DNA of 21,119 nt from JANOGU01 sp964602115 (GCA_964602115.1 CAZRQN010000047.1:1-21119), one strand, 5' to 3'; shown: positions 6,638-14,958, counted from the first letter of the stretch. A program made the numbers and translations. Notes: a model not told the origin generated them from the letters alone.

Positions 6638-7687
6638 TCATTCCCCCGTGGTGATCTTCTGCGCGTTCAGGAAGGCGGCAGGTTCGAAGCCGCGCGCAAT
6701 CGCAAGTGGAATGACCAGGAACTGCACAGGCAGGATTTCCAGAACCGGCAGCAGACCCGCTGGTACCTCGGGGAGGGCGACAGGGTAAACGGTCGCCGAG
6801 GCAGGTGCGGGAGTCGTGCCGATAGTCACGACGCGACCACCCAGGGCCGTGATGCGCCCGACCAGTGGTTCGGTCAGTGGCCGCGCAGCGCCCTCGCCCG
6901 GGTAAACGACAGCGCGAAACCCCTCGCGCACAAGCTCCAGCGGCCCATGGCGGAACTGGCCGCCGGTCAGCGCCTCGCAGGGCAGCTTGGCCGCCTCTTC
7001 GGTCAAGAGCGCAGCCATCGCCGCAGAACCGTAGCTGTCGCCCCGCCCGATGAAGGTCAGGGGGGCGGTGTGGCCAAGGTGACGGGCCGCAGCCTCCGCC
7101 TCGGCCGGAAGGCGTTCGAGCAGGTCGGCCACCTGCCGCGACAGGGCCTGCACATCGGCCGCGGCGGCCTTGCCGTCTCCGGTCAGGTAGGCGACCACCA
7201 GATGCGCCGCCGCGACGCCCGCCGTATAGGTCTTGGTCGAGGCCGTGCGCTCCGGCCCCGCATTCGTGGCCACGGCGATGTCGGCCCAGCGGGCGAGCGC
7301 ATTGTCCGGCGCGTTGGTGATGGAGATGACGCAGGCCGGGCGGGAAGCCGCCTCGGTCAGGCGCCGTACCTCTCCGCTTTCGCCGGATTGCGAGATGGCG
7401 ATAAGAAGCGTCCGGGCCGTCACCGCGCGCGGTGCCTGTTGTGTCAGCTCGCCCGATTCCCAGAGCAGGACAGGAACGGACAAGGAGCGCGTCAGCGTCA
7501 GATGTCCCGGATGCGCGCCGTGCAGCGAGCCGCCCATGCCGGTCAGGATCACCCGGTCGAACCGTCCGGCGCCCAGATCGGCGCGCACCCGGGTCAGTGC
7601 CCCGCCCCAACTGGCGTCAAAGTTCCGCCCCAGACGGTCGATAATCCCCGTTTGTTCGGCGATTTCCGCGAGATAGGCTTCTGACAT
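6638..7687 (-). CDS. SIS-domain sugar isomerase/deglycase-like protein
   Basis: A 349-residue protein with two SIS domains (about 35-165 and 195-335), like the isomerase half of GlmS without the glutaminase. The first domain has ILTGMGGSLHG, the phosphate-binding ISQSGESGE (98-106) and TASTKTYTAGV. The second has FIGRGDSYGSAAMAALLTEE and GGQFRHGPLELV. Proteins of this layout include AgaS- and NagB-II-type amino-sugar deaminases and FrlB/FraB-type deglycases of fructosamine 6-phosphates. All act on phosphorylated aldose/ketose amines. The upstream ROK kinase could make the phosphorylated substrate. AAGGA precedes the ATG with good spacing and the ROK stop is 17 bp away. Residues do not let me choose between deaminase and deglycase. 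Confidence 0.85.
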   Translation of the reverse strand: MSEAYLAEIAEQTGIIDRLGRNFDASWGGALTRVRADLGAGRFDRVILTGMGGSLHGAHPGHLTLTRSLSVPVLLWESGELTQQAPRAVTARTLLIAISQSGESGEVRRLTEAASRPACVISITNAPDNALARWADIAVATNAGPERTASTKTYTAGVAAAHLVVAYLTGDGKAAAADVQALSRQVADLLERLPAEAEAAARHLGHTAPLTFIGRGDSYGSAAMAALLTEEAAKLPCEALTGGQFRHGPLELVREGFRAVVYPGEGAARPLTEPLVGRITALGGRVVTIGTTPAPASATVYPVALPEVPAGLLPVLEILPVQFLVIPLAIARGFEPAAFLNAQKITTGE

Positions 7688-7704
7688 GGCTTTGTCCTTA
7701 TTGT

Positions 7705-8646
7705 TCAGGGGGTAAGCGCGGCCAAACCCGCGCCGATCATACCCGCGTCATTGCCCAGCCGGGCGAGGGTCAGGCGGCAATGCGCCGCAAGGAACGGAAG
7801 CGAACGCGCCTCGGCGTGGTCGCGGATCTGGTCGATGAAGGGTTGGCCCAGCACCGACAGCCCACCACCAAAGACGATCAGATCGGGATGGAAGCTTGCC
7901 CGCCAGCTGGCGACGGCCATGCCAAGCCACTGGCTCATCCGCGAGATCAAGCGAACGGCGCCGGGGTCGCCCGACAGGGCGGCCTGGCAGGCCGTGGCGG
8001 CGGATACCTCGCCGGTTGCACTGGCTCTTGCGGAAAGGAACGGGCTTTCCCCGGTCGTCGCAAGTTGCGTTGCGTCACGCATCAGCGCTTCGGCGGAAGC
8101 TACGGATTCCAGGCAACCCGAACACCCCTGCCGACATTTGTACGTACCGCCCGGGTCAACGCTGAGATGGCCGCTGTCGCCCAGAGTCCCCCCCGCCGTC
8201 TCAAGCGGGCGCCCTTCGACAATCATCGACACGCCAACGCCCGTGCCAAGTGTGACCATGAGCATCCGACCCAAGCGGCCCTCGTCGTGGTGGCGGCATT
8301 CGGCCAGAGCCGCGGCGTCGGCGTCATTCAGCAAGGCTGCCCGTCCGGCTTTGCCGCCCAGTTCGGCCGCAAGCGGCTGGCCGTCGAGCGCCGGGACGTT
8401 CGAGTTCAAACCGTGACCCTTCGTGCGGTCGATGTGTCCGGGGTAGGCAATGCCGATGGGAAGCGTCGTGGCGCTCACTCCGAATGACGCGATTGCTTTG
8501 CGATACTCGGCCAGTACTTCCGGAAATGCTGCCCTGGCGGCCAGGACTACCCGGCGGCTGTCAAGCAACTGCCCGTCGGCGTCGATCAACCCGATCTTGG
8601 TGCTGCCGCCGCCGATGTCCAGTCCGATTGCTGCGCCCTTGGCCAT
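7705..8646 (-). CDS. ROK-family sugar kinase
   Basis: A 313-residue ROK-type kinase. The phosphate loop is GLDIGGGSTKIGLID at 8-22, the catalytic Asp is in LLNDADAAALAE (Asp108), and the second nucleotide loop is TLGTGVGVSM (132-141). The ROK zinc region reads GHLSVDPGGTYKCRQGCSGC (159-178). Here the middle cysteine of the usual CxCGxxGC is Gln173, with a cysteine at 175 instead. ROK kinases phosphorylate glucose, N-acetylglucosamine, N-acetylmannosamine, fructose and similar sugars. The start is fixed by the phosphate loop and lies inside the end of the gntR gene (61-bp overlap). Together with the SIS protein it suggests entry through a 6-phosphorylated amino sugar or fructosamine. Confidence 0.88.
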   Translation of the reverse strand: MAKGAAIGLDIGGGSTKIGLIDADGQLLDSRRVVLAARAAFPEVLAEYRKAIASFGVSATTLPIGIAYPGHIDRTKGHGLNSNVPALDGQPLAAELGGKAGRAALLNDADAAALAECRHHDEGRLGRMLMVTLGTGVGVSMIVEGRPLETAGGTLGDSGHLSVDPGGTYKCRQGCSGCLESVASAEALMRDATQLATTGESPFLSARASATGEVSAATACQAALSGDPGAVRLISRMSQWLGMAVASWRASFHPDLIVFGGGLSVLGQPFIDQIRDHAEARSLPFLAAHCRLTLARLGNDAGMIGAGLAALTP

Positions 8647-9419
8647 GTCGCGGTCACCCCCAGCCGATAGCGCGCGACGCGCAGCGAGAAGCCCGGGCGA
8701 TAGATCGACCGCACACGCTCGAAGACCTTGTCTTCGGCGGTCACGGTGACCCGCCAGGCGACCAGAACCGGGTCGTCTATTTCAATGCCGAGAAGCCCTG
8801 ATACCTCGACCGACGCCCGGTCAGGTTCAATCAGCGCATCGGTCCATTCGGGTTCAAGTCCCCAGCGGTCGGCCAGGAACGCATAGAGCGAGCCGTCGTC
8901 GAAATCGCCCGGGACGAGGTCGGGGAACAGCGATTTCGGCAGCCAGGCATCCTCAACAGCGATCGGAACATCGTCGATGAACCGAAGCCGCCGGAGATGC
9001 ACCTGCGCCCCGTCCTCCGTCGCAGCCACGGAGAGCTTCTTCGTCAAGAACGAGGGAAGACGATCAACCTCCGAAGTCTCTAGGATTCGCGTGCCGGGGG
9101 TCTGTCCGTTGCGGCGGACTTCCGAAGTAAAGCTGTGGAAACCGGAAATGCCCTGGACCCTGGGTATGGTAGGAAACGAGCCCCGCCCTTGCGATGAGTA
9201 GACAAGACCCTTGGCCTCAAGGCATTTTAGGGCCTGCCTAACAGTGATTCGCGACAGTCCGTACTGGCGCGACAAGTCAACTTCCGAAGGCAGCGCCCTC
9301 GCCCTTTCCGCATGGGTGAGTGAGGCGATCTGCTGTTCGAGAATCCCGGCGAGCTGCGAATATGCAGGCTCGTTGCTACTCCTCCGGATGGCCTGCCGTT
9401 CCTTCGTTTCGGTCGTCAT
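8586..9419 (-). CDS. GntR/HutC-type transcriptional regulator
   Basis: A 277-residue regulator. The winged helix-turn-helix spans about 18-83: PAYSQLAGILEQQI, LPSEVDLSRQYGLSRITVRQ, and the wing GLVYSSQGRGSF. A UTRA ligand-binding domain follows at about 95-250 (VHLRRLRFIDDVPIAVEDAW, VLVAWRVTVTAEDKVFERVR). This is the HutC subfamily, whose members usually repress uptake and catabolic operons until a phosphorylated sugar or similar effector binds. An upstream ATG at 9452 is in frame but lacks a ribosome site, whereas GGAG precedes 9419, so I chose 9419. The last 20 codons overlap the kinase gene. It probably controls both divergent operons from the shared region at 9453-9580. Confidence 0.88.
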   Translation of the reverse strand: MTTETKERQAIRRSSNEPAYSQLAGILEQQIASLTHAERARALPSEVDLSRQYGLSRITVRQALKCLEAKGLVYSSQGRGSFPTIPRVQGISGFHSFTSEVRRNGQTPGTRILETSEVDRLPSFLTKKLSVAATEDGAQVHLRRLRFIDDVPIAVEDAWLPKSLFPDLVPGDFDDGSLYAFLADRWGLEPEWTDALIEPDRASVEVSGLLGIEIDDPVLVAWRVTVTAEDKVFERVRSIYRPGFSLRVARYRLGVTATWPRAQQSDWTSAAAAPRSG

Positions 9420-9501
9420 GTCCTGCTCCGCGCTTTGTCCCGTTCCGGCCATATGACGCCGAGAAAGAAGATTGCGCCAGTATCAACGATGTGTTAATCG
9501 G

Positions 9502-9529
9502 ACATTAGCATGTCATAACAACCTGTCAA
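9502..9529 (-). promoter_or_regulatory. Promoter of the gntR-rok-sis-gmc operon
   Basis: On the minus strand a perfect TTGACA (9529-9524), a 16-bp spacer and TAATGT (9507-9502) give a strong sigma-70-type promoter. Transcription would start near 9495, leaving a leader of about 75 bases before the gntR start at 9419. Confidence 0.6.
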
Positions 9530-9543
9530 CCTGATGACTAATG
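9503..9543. promoter_or_regulatory. Candidate operator in the divergent promoter
   Basis: CATTAG (9503-9508) with GTCAT (9512-9516) is mirrored by ATGACTAATG (9534-9543). Between the arms is a tandem CAACCTG (9519-9525 and 9527-9533) with 8-bp spacing. The symmetric arms and repeats straddle the leftward promoter, and the binding-protein gene starts 38 bp to the right. Autoregulation and joint control by the GntR protein is inferred from position. Confidence 0.5.
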
Positions 9544-9580
9544 AACCGGACGACGACATGCCGCAACGGAGGTACATCCC

Positions 9581-10909
9581 ATGAAGACACGACTTCTCGC
9601 CGCCGCGCTGATGCTGTCGGCAGCGGCACTCGCAGGCCCTGTGGCCGCCTTCGACTGGCGCCAGGCCGAGGGCACCGAAATCACCCTTCTCGCCAGCGAA
9701 CACCCCTGGACGGCCGGGGTGCGTGAGCATCTGGCCGCATTCGAGGAACTGACCGGGATCAAGGTCAACGTCACGGCCTTTGCCGAGGACCTCTACTTCG
9801 ACCGCGCGAACCTCGCGATCCGGTCGGAAGAGCCGGTGGCGGATGTCTACATGTCCCTGATGGACGCCGCCATCTTCGAACAGTGGAACGTCAAGGGGGT
9901 CGCCTCACTGACGCCGTTCCTGAATGATGCGGCGCTGACGGACGCGGGCTACGACTTCGCCGACTTCTCCCCGGCCCTGCTGCAGGGTGCAAGCTTCCCG
10001 CCCGGCGACCCGGCGGCCGAACAGTTCGCCATCCCGATCTCGATGGAAGCCTATATCCTGTTCTACAACAAGGAACTGGTCGACAAGTATCTCGGCGGGA
10101 CTCCTCCAGCCACCTGGGATGACATTCTAGCGGGAGCCCAGAAGGTTACCGACGAGGGCGCGGGCGAGGCCTTTGGCTCGGTCATGCGCGGTCAGCGTTC
10201 GGGCAGCCTGGTCGACACCATGACCGGGATCGTGCTGAACGCCTGGGGCGAAGCGCCTGCTCCTCTGCCGCAGAACATCTGGTTCGACGCCGACTGGGAA
10301 AAGCCCCGCTTTGATGACCCGCGAATTGCAGCAGGCCTGTCGCACTATGCGGGCCTTCTGAAGGCCGGCCCGGAGAACGCCCTTTCCTTCGGCTGGGAAG
10401 ACGCCAGCCGCTACTTCGCGCAGGGCAAGGCCGCCTTCTTCGTCGATGCGAGCGTTTTCGGTCCGGGCTTTGAGGATGCCGCAAACTCTGCGGTCGCGGG
10501 AAAGGTCGGCTATGCCGTGCTGCCTGCCGGAGAAGACGGCGTCAGCGTCAGCGGACACTGGGCCTGGGGCCTGTCAATGGCGGAAAACTCGCAGAATAAG
10601 ACCGCGGCCTGGCTCTTCATGCAATGGGCCACGTCCAAGGAAATGGACAAGGCAACCGGTCTCAAGACCGGCGGGGCGACCCGCACCTCGACCTGGGCGA
10701 ACTCGGATTACGTTGCGGCCTTCGCGCCGGGCTATGTCGAGGCGGTCAGCAAGCAGCTTGAGCACTCACGCCCGACCATGGTGTTCCGCGAAGGCTGGGG
10801 CGAGGTCGTGCTGGTGATCGTCGATGCGATCCACGCGATCTACGCCGGTGAAGACCCGGCATCGGCAGTGGCCACGCTTCAGGCCGTCGCCCCCGAGGTC
10901 TTGCGCTGA
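9581..10909 (+). CDS. ABC transporter sugar-binding protein (family 1)
   Basis: A 442-residue periplasmic binding protein. The signal peptide is residues 1-23 (MKTRLLAAALMLSAAALAGP then VAA). The mature part starts FDWRQAEGTEITLLASEHPW, followed by FEELTGIKVNVTAFAEDLYF, the usual opening of cluster B sugar-binding proteins. ISMEAYILFYNKELVDKYLG and TPPATWDDILAGAQKVTDEG match the hinge region, and AWLFMQWATSKE is a common C-terminal motif. It would deliver a carbohydrate to the permeases encoded next. GGAGG at 9568-9572 is the ribosome site. The ligand cannot be read from sequence. It heads the rightward operon and is separated from the first permease by 65 bp holding a stem-loop. Confidence 0.9.
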   Translation: MKTRLLAAALMLSAAALAGPVAAFDWRQAEGTEITLLASEHPWTAGVREHLAAFEELTGIKVNVTAFAEDLYFDRANLAIRSEEPVADVYMSLMDAAIFEQWNVKGVASLTPFLNDAALTDAGYDFADFSPALLQGASFPPGDPAAEQFAIPISMEAYILFYNKELVDKYLGGTPPATWDDILAGAQKVTDEGAGEAFGSVMRGQRSGSLVDTMTGIVLNAWGEAPAPLPQNIWFDADWEKPRFDDPRIAAGLSHYAGLLKAGPENALSFGWEDASRYFAQGKAAFFVDASVFGPGFEDAANSAVAGKVGYAVLPAGEDGVSVSGHWAWGLSMAENSQNKTAAWLFMQWATSKEMDKATGLKTGGATRTSTWANSDYVAAFAPGYVEAVSKQLEHSRPTMVFREGWGEVVLVIVDAIHAIYAGEDPASAVATLQAVAPEVLR

Positions 10910-10915
10910 CGCCAG

Positions 10916-10946
10916 CGCCCCGCCGCGCGCTCCCCGCGCCGGGGCG
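10916..10946 (+). promoter_or_regulatory. Intercistronic stem-loop after the binding-protein gene
   Basis: CGCCCCG (10916-10922) pairs with CGGGGCG (10940-10946), and GCGC pairs inside the loop. In many sugar ABC operons a GC-rich hairpin at this position stabilises the abundant binding-protein message and reduces expression of the permeases. That role is inferred from position and structure. Confidence 0.5.
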
Positions 10947-10974
10947 TCCCCTTTCCAGCCGAAAGGATCGCCAG

Positions 10975-11853
10975 ATGGCCCAGACCATCGCCCCGTCCCA
11001 GCCGAACCTGTGGCCCTACATCCTGCCCACGGTCATCGTTCTCGGCGCCTGCACGCTCTACCCGATTGCCACGGTCCTGTGGATGTCGCTGAACGACTGG
11101 ACCTGGGGCGGAGACTCAGTCTTCACCGGCCTGAAGAACTTCAAGCTCCTCTGGCTCAAGGGCTCGTTCACCGTGGCCCTGCTGAACACCATCACCTTTT
11201 CGGTGTCGGCAGTTCTGGTCGAACTGGTGCTGGGGATGATCCTCGCTCTGGCGGCAAACCGGATCACGACCGGCGCGGGCATCTTCCGCGTGCTGATGAT
11301 CCTGCCCCTGATGGTCTCGGGCATCGCCGTCTCGCTGGTCTGGAAGGTGCTTCTCGACCCGACCTTCGGCGTGATCAACGCAACCCTTGGTTCGGTCGGG
11401 CTGCCGCAACCGAACTGGCTCGGTTCCACTACCTCCGCCATGCCCAGCCTGGTGATGGTCGAAACCTGGTGGCAGACCGGATTCGTCTTCATCATCCTCG
11501 CCGCTGCCTTGAAAAGCCTGCCGGAAGAGCCTTTTGAGGCGGCAAGGCTGGAAGGCACCAGCGGCTGGCAGACCTTCCGCTACCTGACCCTGCCGATGCT
11601 GCGCCCGGTGATCGTCACCATCGTTGTCTTCCGCCTGATCGACACGCTCAAGGTCTTCGACCTGGTCTTCGGTCTGACCGGCGGCGGGCCCCTGAGGGCG
11701 ACCGAGGCGGTGCAGACGCTGACCTACCAGACCGCCTTCAAGTTCTCGAACTTCGGGGAAGCGGCGGCCATCGTGGTCATCTTCTCGGCCATGATCTTCG
11801 CGATCTGCACACTCTATGGCGCGCTTGACCGCCGCTTGGGAGGTTCGGAATGA
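10975..11853 (+). CDS. Sugar ABC transporter permease, MalF/UgpA type
   Basis: A 292-residue inner-membrane protein with about six hydrophobic spans, the first at about 13-38 (LWPYILPTVIVLGACTLYPI). The conserved cytoplasmic EAA loop EEPFEAARLEGTSGWQTFRY lies in the second half and contacts the ATPase. Length and layout match CUT1-type permeases, which form a heterodimer with a MalG-like partner. AAAGGA upstream serves as ribosome site. The stop overlaps the next permease start by 4 bp, so equal synthesis of both is expected. Confidence 0.92.
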   Translation: MAQTIAPSQPNLWPYILPTVIVLGACTLYPIATVLWMSLNDWTWGGDSVFTGLKNFKLLWLKGSFTVALLNTITFSVSAVLVELVLGMILALAANRITTGAGIFRVLMILPLMVSGIAVSLVWKVLLDPTFGVINATLGSVGLPQPNWLGSTTSAMPSLVMVETWWQTGFVFIILAAALKSLPEEPFEAARLEGTSGWQTFRYLTLPMLRPVIVTIVVFRLIDTLKVFDLVFGLTGGGPLRATEAVQTLTYQTAFKFSNFGEAAAIVVIFSAMIFAICTLYGALDRRLGGSE

Positions 11854-12671
11854 CCCGCGCGCAACGTGCCACGATCCTGTCTTATGCAATCCTCATCGTC
11901 GCGGGCTTTGTCAGCATCTTCCCGATCCTCTGGATCATGGGCATCTCGCTGAAGACCCAGACCGATGCCTTCGCCATGCCGCCTAAGCTCATCTTCGTGC
12001 CGATCTGGGATCACTATGCCAAGGTCTTGGCGGACGCCGCCTTCATCAGAGGATTTACGAACAGCGTCCTCACAGCGCTCCTTTCAAACCTCCTGGCCTT
12101 TGCCATCGCCGTCCCCGCGGCCTTTGCCCTTAACCAGCGGCGCGTGCCCGGGCGCGGCGTGATCCTGGCCTGGCTTCTGCTGTCCTACATGCTGCCCGAG
12201 TTCCTCTTCGTCATCCCGATGTACGGCCTGTTCCAGGCGACCGGGCTCTACGACACGGTTTTTGGCCTGTCGCTGGTCTACCTGACTTTCACGCTGCCCT
12301 TCACCATCTGGATGATGCGCGCATTCTTCGCCGAAGTGCCCTTCGCGCTCTACGAATCCGCCCGCCTTGAAGGCGCGAAAAGCTGGCAGATCCTGCTCAG
12401 GGTCTACCTGCCGATCGCTGCGCCCGGCATCGCAGCAACCGCGATCCTCAACACTATCCGCATCTGGAACGAGCTGGCCATCGCCCTGGGTCTGACCTTC
12501 GACAAGGCGCAGACCGTGACGCTCGCCGTCGCCGCCTACCGCGGCTACGCCTCCATCGACTGGGGCGCGTTGTCCGCCGCGGCCATCACCTCGATCCTGC
12601 CGATGCTGATCTTTGCGATCCTGGCGCAACGTCAGATCGTCGGCGGCCTCAGCCTTGGGGCGGTCAAATGA
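11850..12671 (+). CDS. Sugar ABC transporter permease, MalG/UgpE type
   Basis: A 273-residue partner permease with about six membrane spans and the EAA-loop motif YESARLEGAKSWQILLRVYL. The start overlaps the previous permease by 4 bp (ATGA). The typical MalG-like opening is present: an N-terminal span, then ISLKTQTDAFAMPPKLIFVP, a short periplasmic stretch. A stop-to-start gap of 27 bp leads to the ATPase gene. Confidence 0.92.
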   Translation: MTRAQRATILSYAILIVAGFVSIFPILWIMGISLKTQTDAFAMPPKLIFVPIWDHYAKVLADAAFIRGFTNSVLTALLSNLLAFAIAVPAAFALNQRRVPGRGVILAWLLLSYMLPEFLFVIPMYGLFQATGLYDTVFGLSLVYLTFTLPFTIWMMRAFFAEVPFALYESARLEGAKSWQILLRVYLPIAAPGIAATAILNTIRIWNELAIALGLTFDKAQTVTLAVAAYRGYASIDWGALSAAAITSILPMLIFAILAQRQIVGGLSLGAVK

Positions 12672-12698
12672 CAAACGATATTGCGCGGGAGGGCTAGC

Positions 12699-13778
12699 AT
12701 GGCGGCCGTCGAGTTCCAGAACGTCGACATCACCTTCGGGAAGGTTCCGGTGGTGCGGAACCTGTCGCTGACCGTCAACGACGGCGAGTTCGTCGTGCTT
12801 GTCGGCCCGTCGGGTTGCGGCAAATCCACCATCCTGCGCTCGATTGCGGGCCTTGCGCCGGTCAGTGCGGGCGACATGCGGATCGGCGGGACGAGGATGA
12901 ACGACACCGACCCGGCCCAGCGGAATGTCGCGATGGTATTCCAGAGCTACGCGCTCTTCCCCAACATGACCGTGGCCGGCAACCTCGGCTTCGGTCTGAA
13001 GATCAGGGGCGAGCCGAAGCCCGAAATCGACCGCAAGGTCGCCGAAGTGGCCGCAGTCGTCGGCCTGTCCGACCACCTGCACAAACGCCCCGTAGCTCTG
13101 TCGGGCGGCCAACGGCAGCGCGTGGCCCTGGCCCGGTCGATCCTGCGCAGCCCGGGCGTCTTCCTGTTCGACGAACCGCTTTCGAACCTCGACGCCGAGT
13201 TCCGAAGCGCCATGCGGGCCGAAATCGTCCGCTTCCACCGCACCCAGAAAGCCTCGATGGTCTATGTCACCCATGACCAGACCGAAGCCATGACGATGGG
13301 CGACCGGATCGCCGTCCTGGCGCCCCTGGCCGCCGGGCATGCCGCGAACCTGATGCAGTACGGCGCGCCCGACGAGGTCTACAACAGACCCGCCAACCTC
13401 TTCGTCGCCCGCTTCATCGGCACGCCGCGCATGAACGTCGTGACCCTGCCGGTCAAGGATGGCGCGATAACCTTCGGCACACAGGGCGTTGCGCTTCCCG
13501 ATGCCGCCAAGCGGCTTGGTAAGATCACCCTAGGTCAACGACCCGAACACCTGTTGCTTGCAGCAGACGGCAACGATCAGGGCCTGGCCGGTTCCGTCGA
13601 GCACGTCGAGAACCTCGGCCACGAGATGATCCTGACGCTGGCCACCGATCTTGGCCCGCTCGTGCTGCGCGAAACGCGGTCCGGAAAGGTGCCGACTCTG
13701 GGTCAGTCACTTCGGATCCGTCTCGACACGGGCAATCTGCACCTGTTCGACCCGGCAACGGAACTGCGCGTCGGGTAG
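12699..13778 (+). CDS. Sugar ABC transporter ATPase, MalK/UgpC type
   Basis: A 359-residue ATPase with every key motif: Walker A GPSGCGKST (36-44), Q-loop Gln82, signature LSGGQ (134-138), Walker B VFLFDE (154-159) and switch His192 in YVTHDQTEAM. The C-terminal third is the regulatory OB/TOBE domain usual for MalK-like proteins (for example LGQRPEHLLLA). A TTG at 12681 would add six residues, but GGGAGGG at 12687-12693 points to the ATG at 12699. Between the switch region and the usual QxG motif the loop is slightly enlarged (APLAAGHAANLMQYG). It powers the importer and completes the four-gene operon. MalK-type ATPases often serve several importers. Confidence 0.92.
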   Translation: MAAVEFQNVDITFGKVPVVRNLSLTVNDGEFVVLVGPSGCGKSTILRSIAGLAPVSAGDMRIGGTRMNDTDPAQRNVAMVFQSYALFPNMTVAGNLGFGLKIRGEPKPEIDRKVAEVAAVVGLSDHLHKRPVALSGGQRQRVALARSILRSPGVFLFDEPLSNLDAEFRSAMRAEIVRFHRTQKASMVYVTHDQTEAMTMGDRIAVLAPLAAGHAANLMQYGAPDEVYNRPANLFVARFIGTPRMNVVTLPVKDGAITFGTQGVALPDAAKRLGKITLGQRPEHLLLAADGNDQGLAGSVEHVENLGHEMILTLATDLGPLVLRETRSGKVPTLGQSLRIRLDTGNLHLFDPATELRVG

Positions 13779-13964
13779 GATCTGCGTCCCCGCTCCATCC
13801 GCTCGCAAACCGAAGCAAGCGCCCGGGTGCGGTTCTCCCTTGTTCTGTGGGTCGCTTTCGTTTTGTTGGGGTCGAGCGCCCAAGCGGATGCTTCGAGTAC
13901 CGTCATCGAGACGGACTTTCCTTGAGGAGAGCTTGAATGTGGTCGTGCCTCCGAAAGCGGGAGC
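13779..13964. other. Non-coding junction between sugar cluster and DUF2493 gene
   Basis: 186 bp between the ends of two convergent genes. A weak hairpin AGCGGG/CCCGCT lies near 13954-13977. No T-tract terminator, mobile-element end or repeat shared with the left border of the sugar cluster could be seen. Confidence 0.35.
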
Positions 13965-14900
13965 CTAAGCCCCCGCTGCCAGACGGTAGACCGGGATGCC
14001 CATCTTGCGGGCCTTGTCGGCCAGGTTTTCCTGAATGCCGGTGCCCGGGAAGACCACGACGCCGATCGGCAAGCAATCCAGCATCTGGTCGTTGCGCTTG
14101 AAGGGTGCGGCCTTGGCGTGTTTGTTCCAGTCCGGCTTGAAGGCGACCTGTGGCACCTTGCGGTTGGAGGCCCAGGTGGCCGCGATGCGCTCAGCGCCCT
14201 TGGGTGATCCACCGTGCAACAGCACCATGTCGGGGTGCTTGGCGTGGATCTGATCGAGACGGTCCCAGATCAACCGGTGATCGGTGGTGTCTCCGCCCGA
14301 GAAGGCAACCTTCGGTCCCGGAGGCACCAGGCTCTCGGTCTCTGCGCGTTTCTTGGCGGCGATGAAGTCGCGGCTGTCGATCATCGCGGCGGTCAGGTGG
14401 CGGTGGCTGGTGCGCGAGCCCGAACGCGGTGACCAATGGGTGCCGGTGGCCTTGAGGAAGAGGTCGGCAGCGGTTTCGCGGAAGAGTTCCATGCTCTCAC
14501 GCCGGTCGATCAGGCCCTGGCCGATGTCGATCAGGGTTTCAAGCTGGACGGATTTCACCTCGGAGCCGTCCTGTTCGCGCTGAAGGCGTTTCTGCGCTTG
14601 CTCGTTGTCGTCGAGCTTGGTCTCGATCCGCTCTGCGGCGCGATGGAAAGTGTTGACGGTCGACCACAGGATTTCGTCGAGGTCGAAATCGAGGCTGGTG
14701 TCGGTCATAGTGGAAATCAGGGCGTTGAAGATGTCGGCGACGGCGGTCTGGATGACCTGATCGTCGGGCGTGACCCGGGGATCGGCCTCGCCCGCCGCGG
14801 GACGGTAGCCGTAGAGCTGCAGACCTTCGATCATGGTGTCGGTCGGCGAGGAGGTGTGATCGGGTTCGAAGTCGGTTCGATCAAAGTCGGGGGCGTACAT
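13965..14900 (-). CDS. DUF2493 (SLOG-type) plasmid backbone protein
   Basis: A 311-residue protein with two parts. Residues 1-190 are largely helical and charged, with no known fold recognised. Residues about 195-311 form a DUF2493 domain of the SLOG nucleotide-binding superfamily: VAFSGGDTT (198-206), LLHGGSPKGAERIA (227-240), AFKPDWNKHAKAAPFKRN and VVVFPGTGIQENLAD (281-295). SLOG domains bind or process nucleotides or nucleotide-derived ligands; members with this layout are common on alphaproteobacterial plasmids and have no proven role. Upstream in-frame ATGs at 14942 and 14912 lack ribosome sites; GGAG sits before 14900, so that start is preferred. It follows the Toprim gene in the same direction across a large inverted repeat. 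Confidence 0.82.
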   Translation of the reverse strand: MYAPDFDRTDFEPDHTSSPTDTMIEGLQLYGYRPAAGEADPRVTPDDQVIQTAVADIFNALISTMTDTSLDFDLDEILWSTVNTFHRAAERIETKLDDNEQAQKRLQREQDGSEVKSVQLETLIDIGQGLIDRRESMELFRETAADLFLKATGTHWSPRSGSRTSHRHLTAAMIDSRDFIAAKKRAETESLVPPGPKVAFSGGDTTDHRLIWDRLDQIHAKHPDMVLLHGGSPKGAERIAATWASNRKVPQVAFKPDWNKHAKAAPFKRNDQMLDCLPIGVVVFPGTGIQENLADKARKMGIPVYRLAAGA

Positions 14901-14958
14901 GGGCTGCTCCATCGTCTGGACCGCGACCGTCGCGGCCTTCATGGCGACGAAAAGCCGA

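Noticed and set aside
4969..6654. A 561-codon open frame on the plus strand opposite the GMC gene
   Set aside because: The minus-strand frame carries all GMC motifs; the antisense frame has no recognisable domain and stays open only because of high GC content.
6608..7684. A 358-codon open frame opposite the SIS gene
   Set aside because: The composition is Arg/Gly/Gln-rich without motifs, and the opposite strand encodes a clear dual-SIS protein.
8741..8741. A findings entry left blank at this position
   Set aside because: It holds no observation and should be ignored; nothing was seen at this base.
12084..13340. A 418-codon minus-strand frame across the second permease and the ATPase
   Set aside because: It crosses two well-supported genes and has the His/Asp/Gln-rich look of an antisense shadow.
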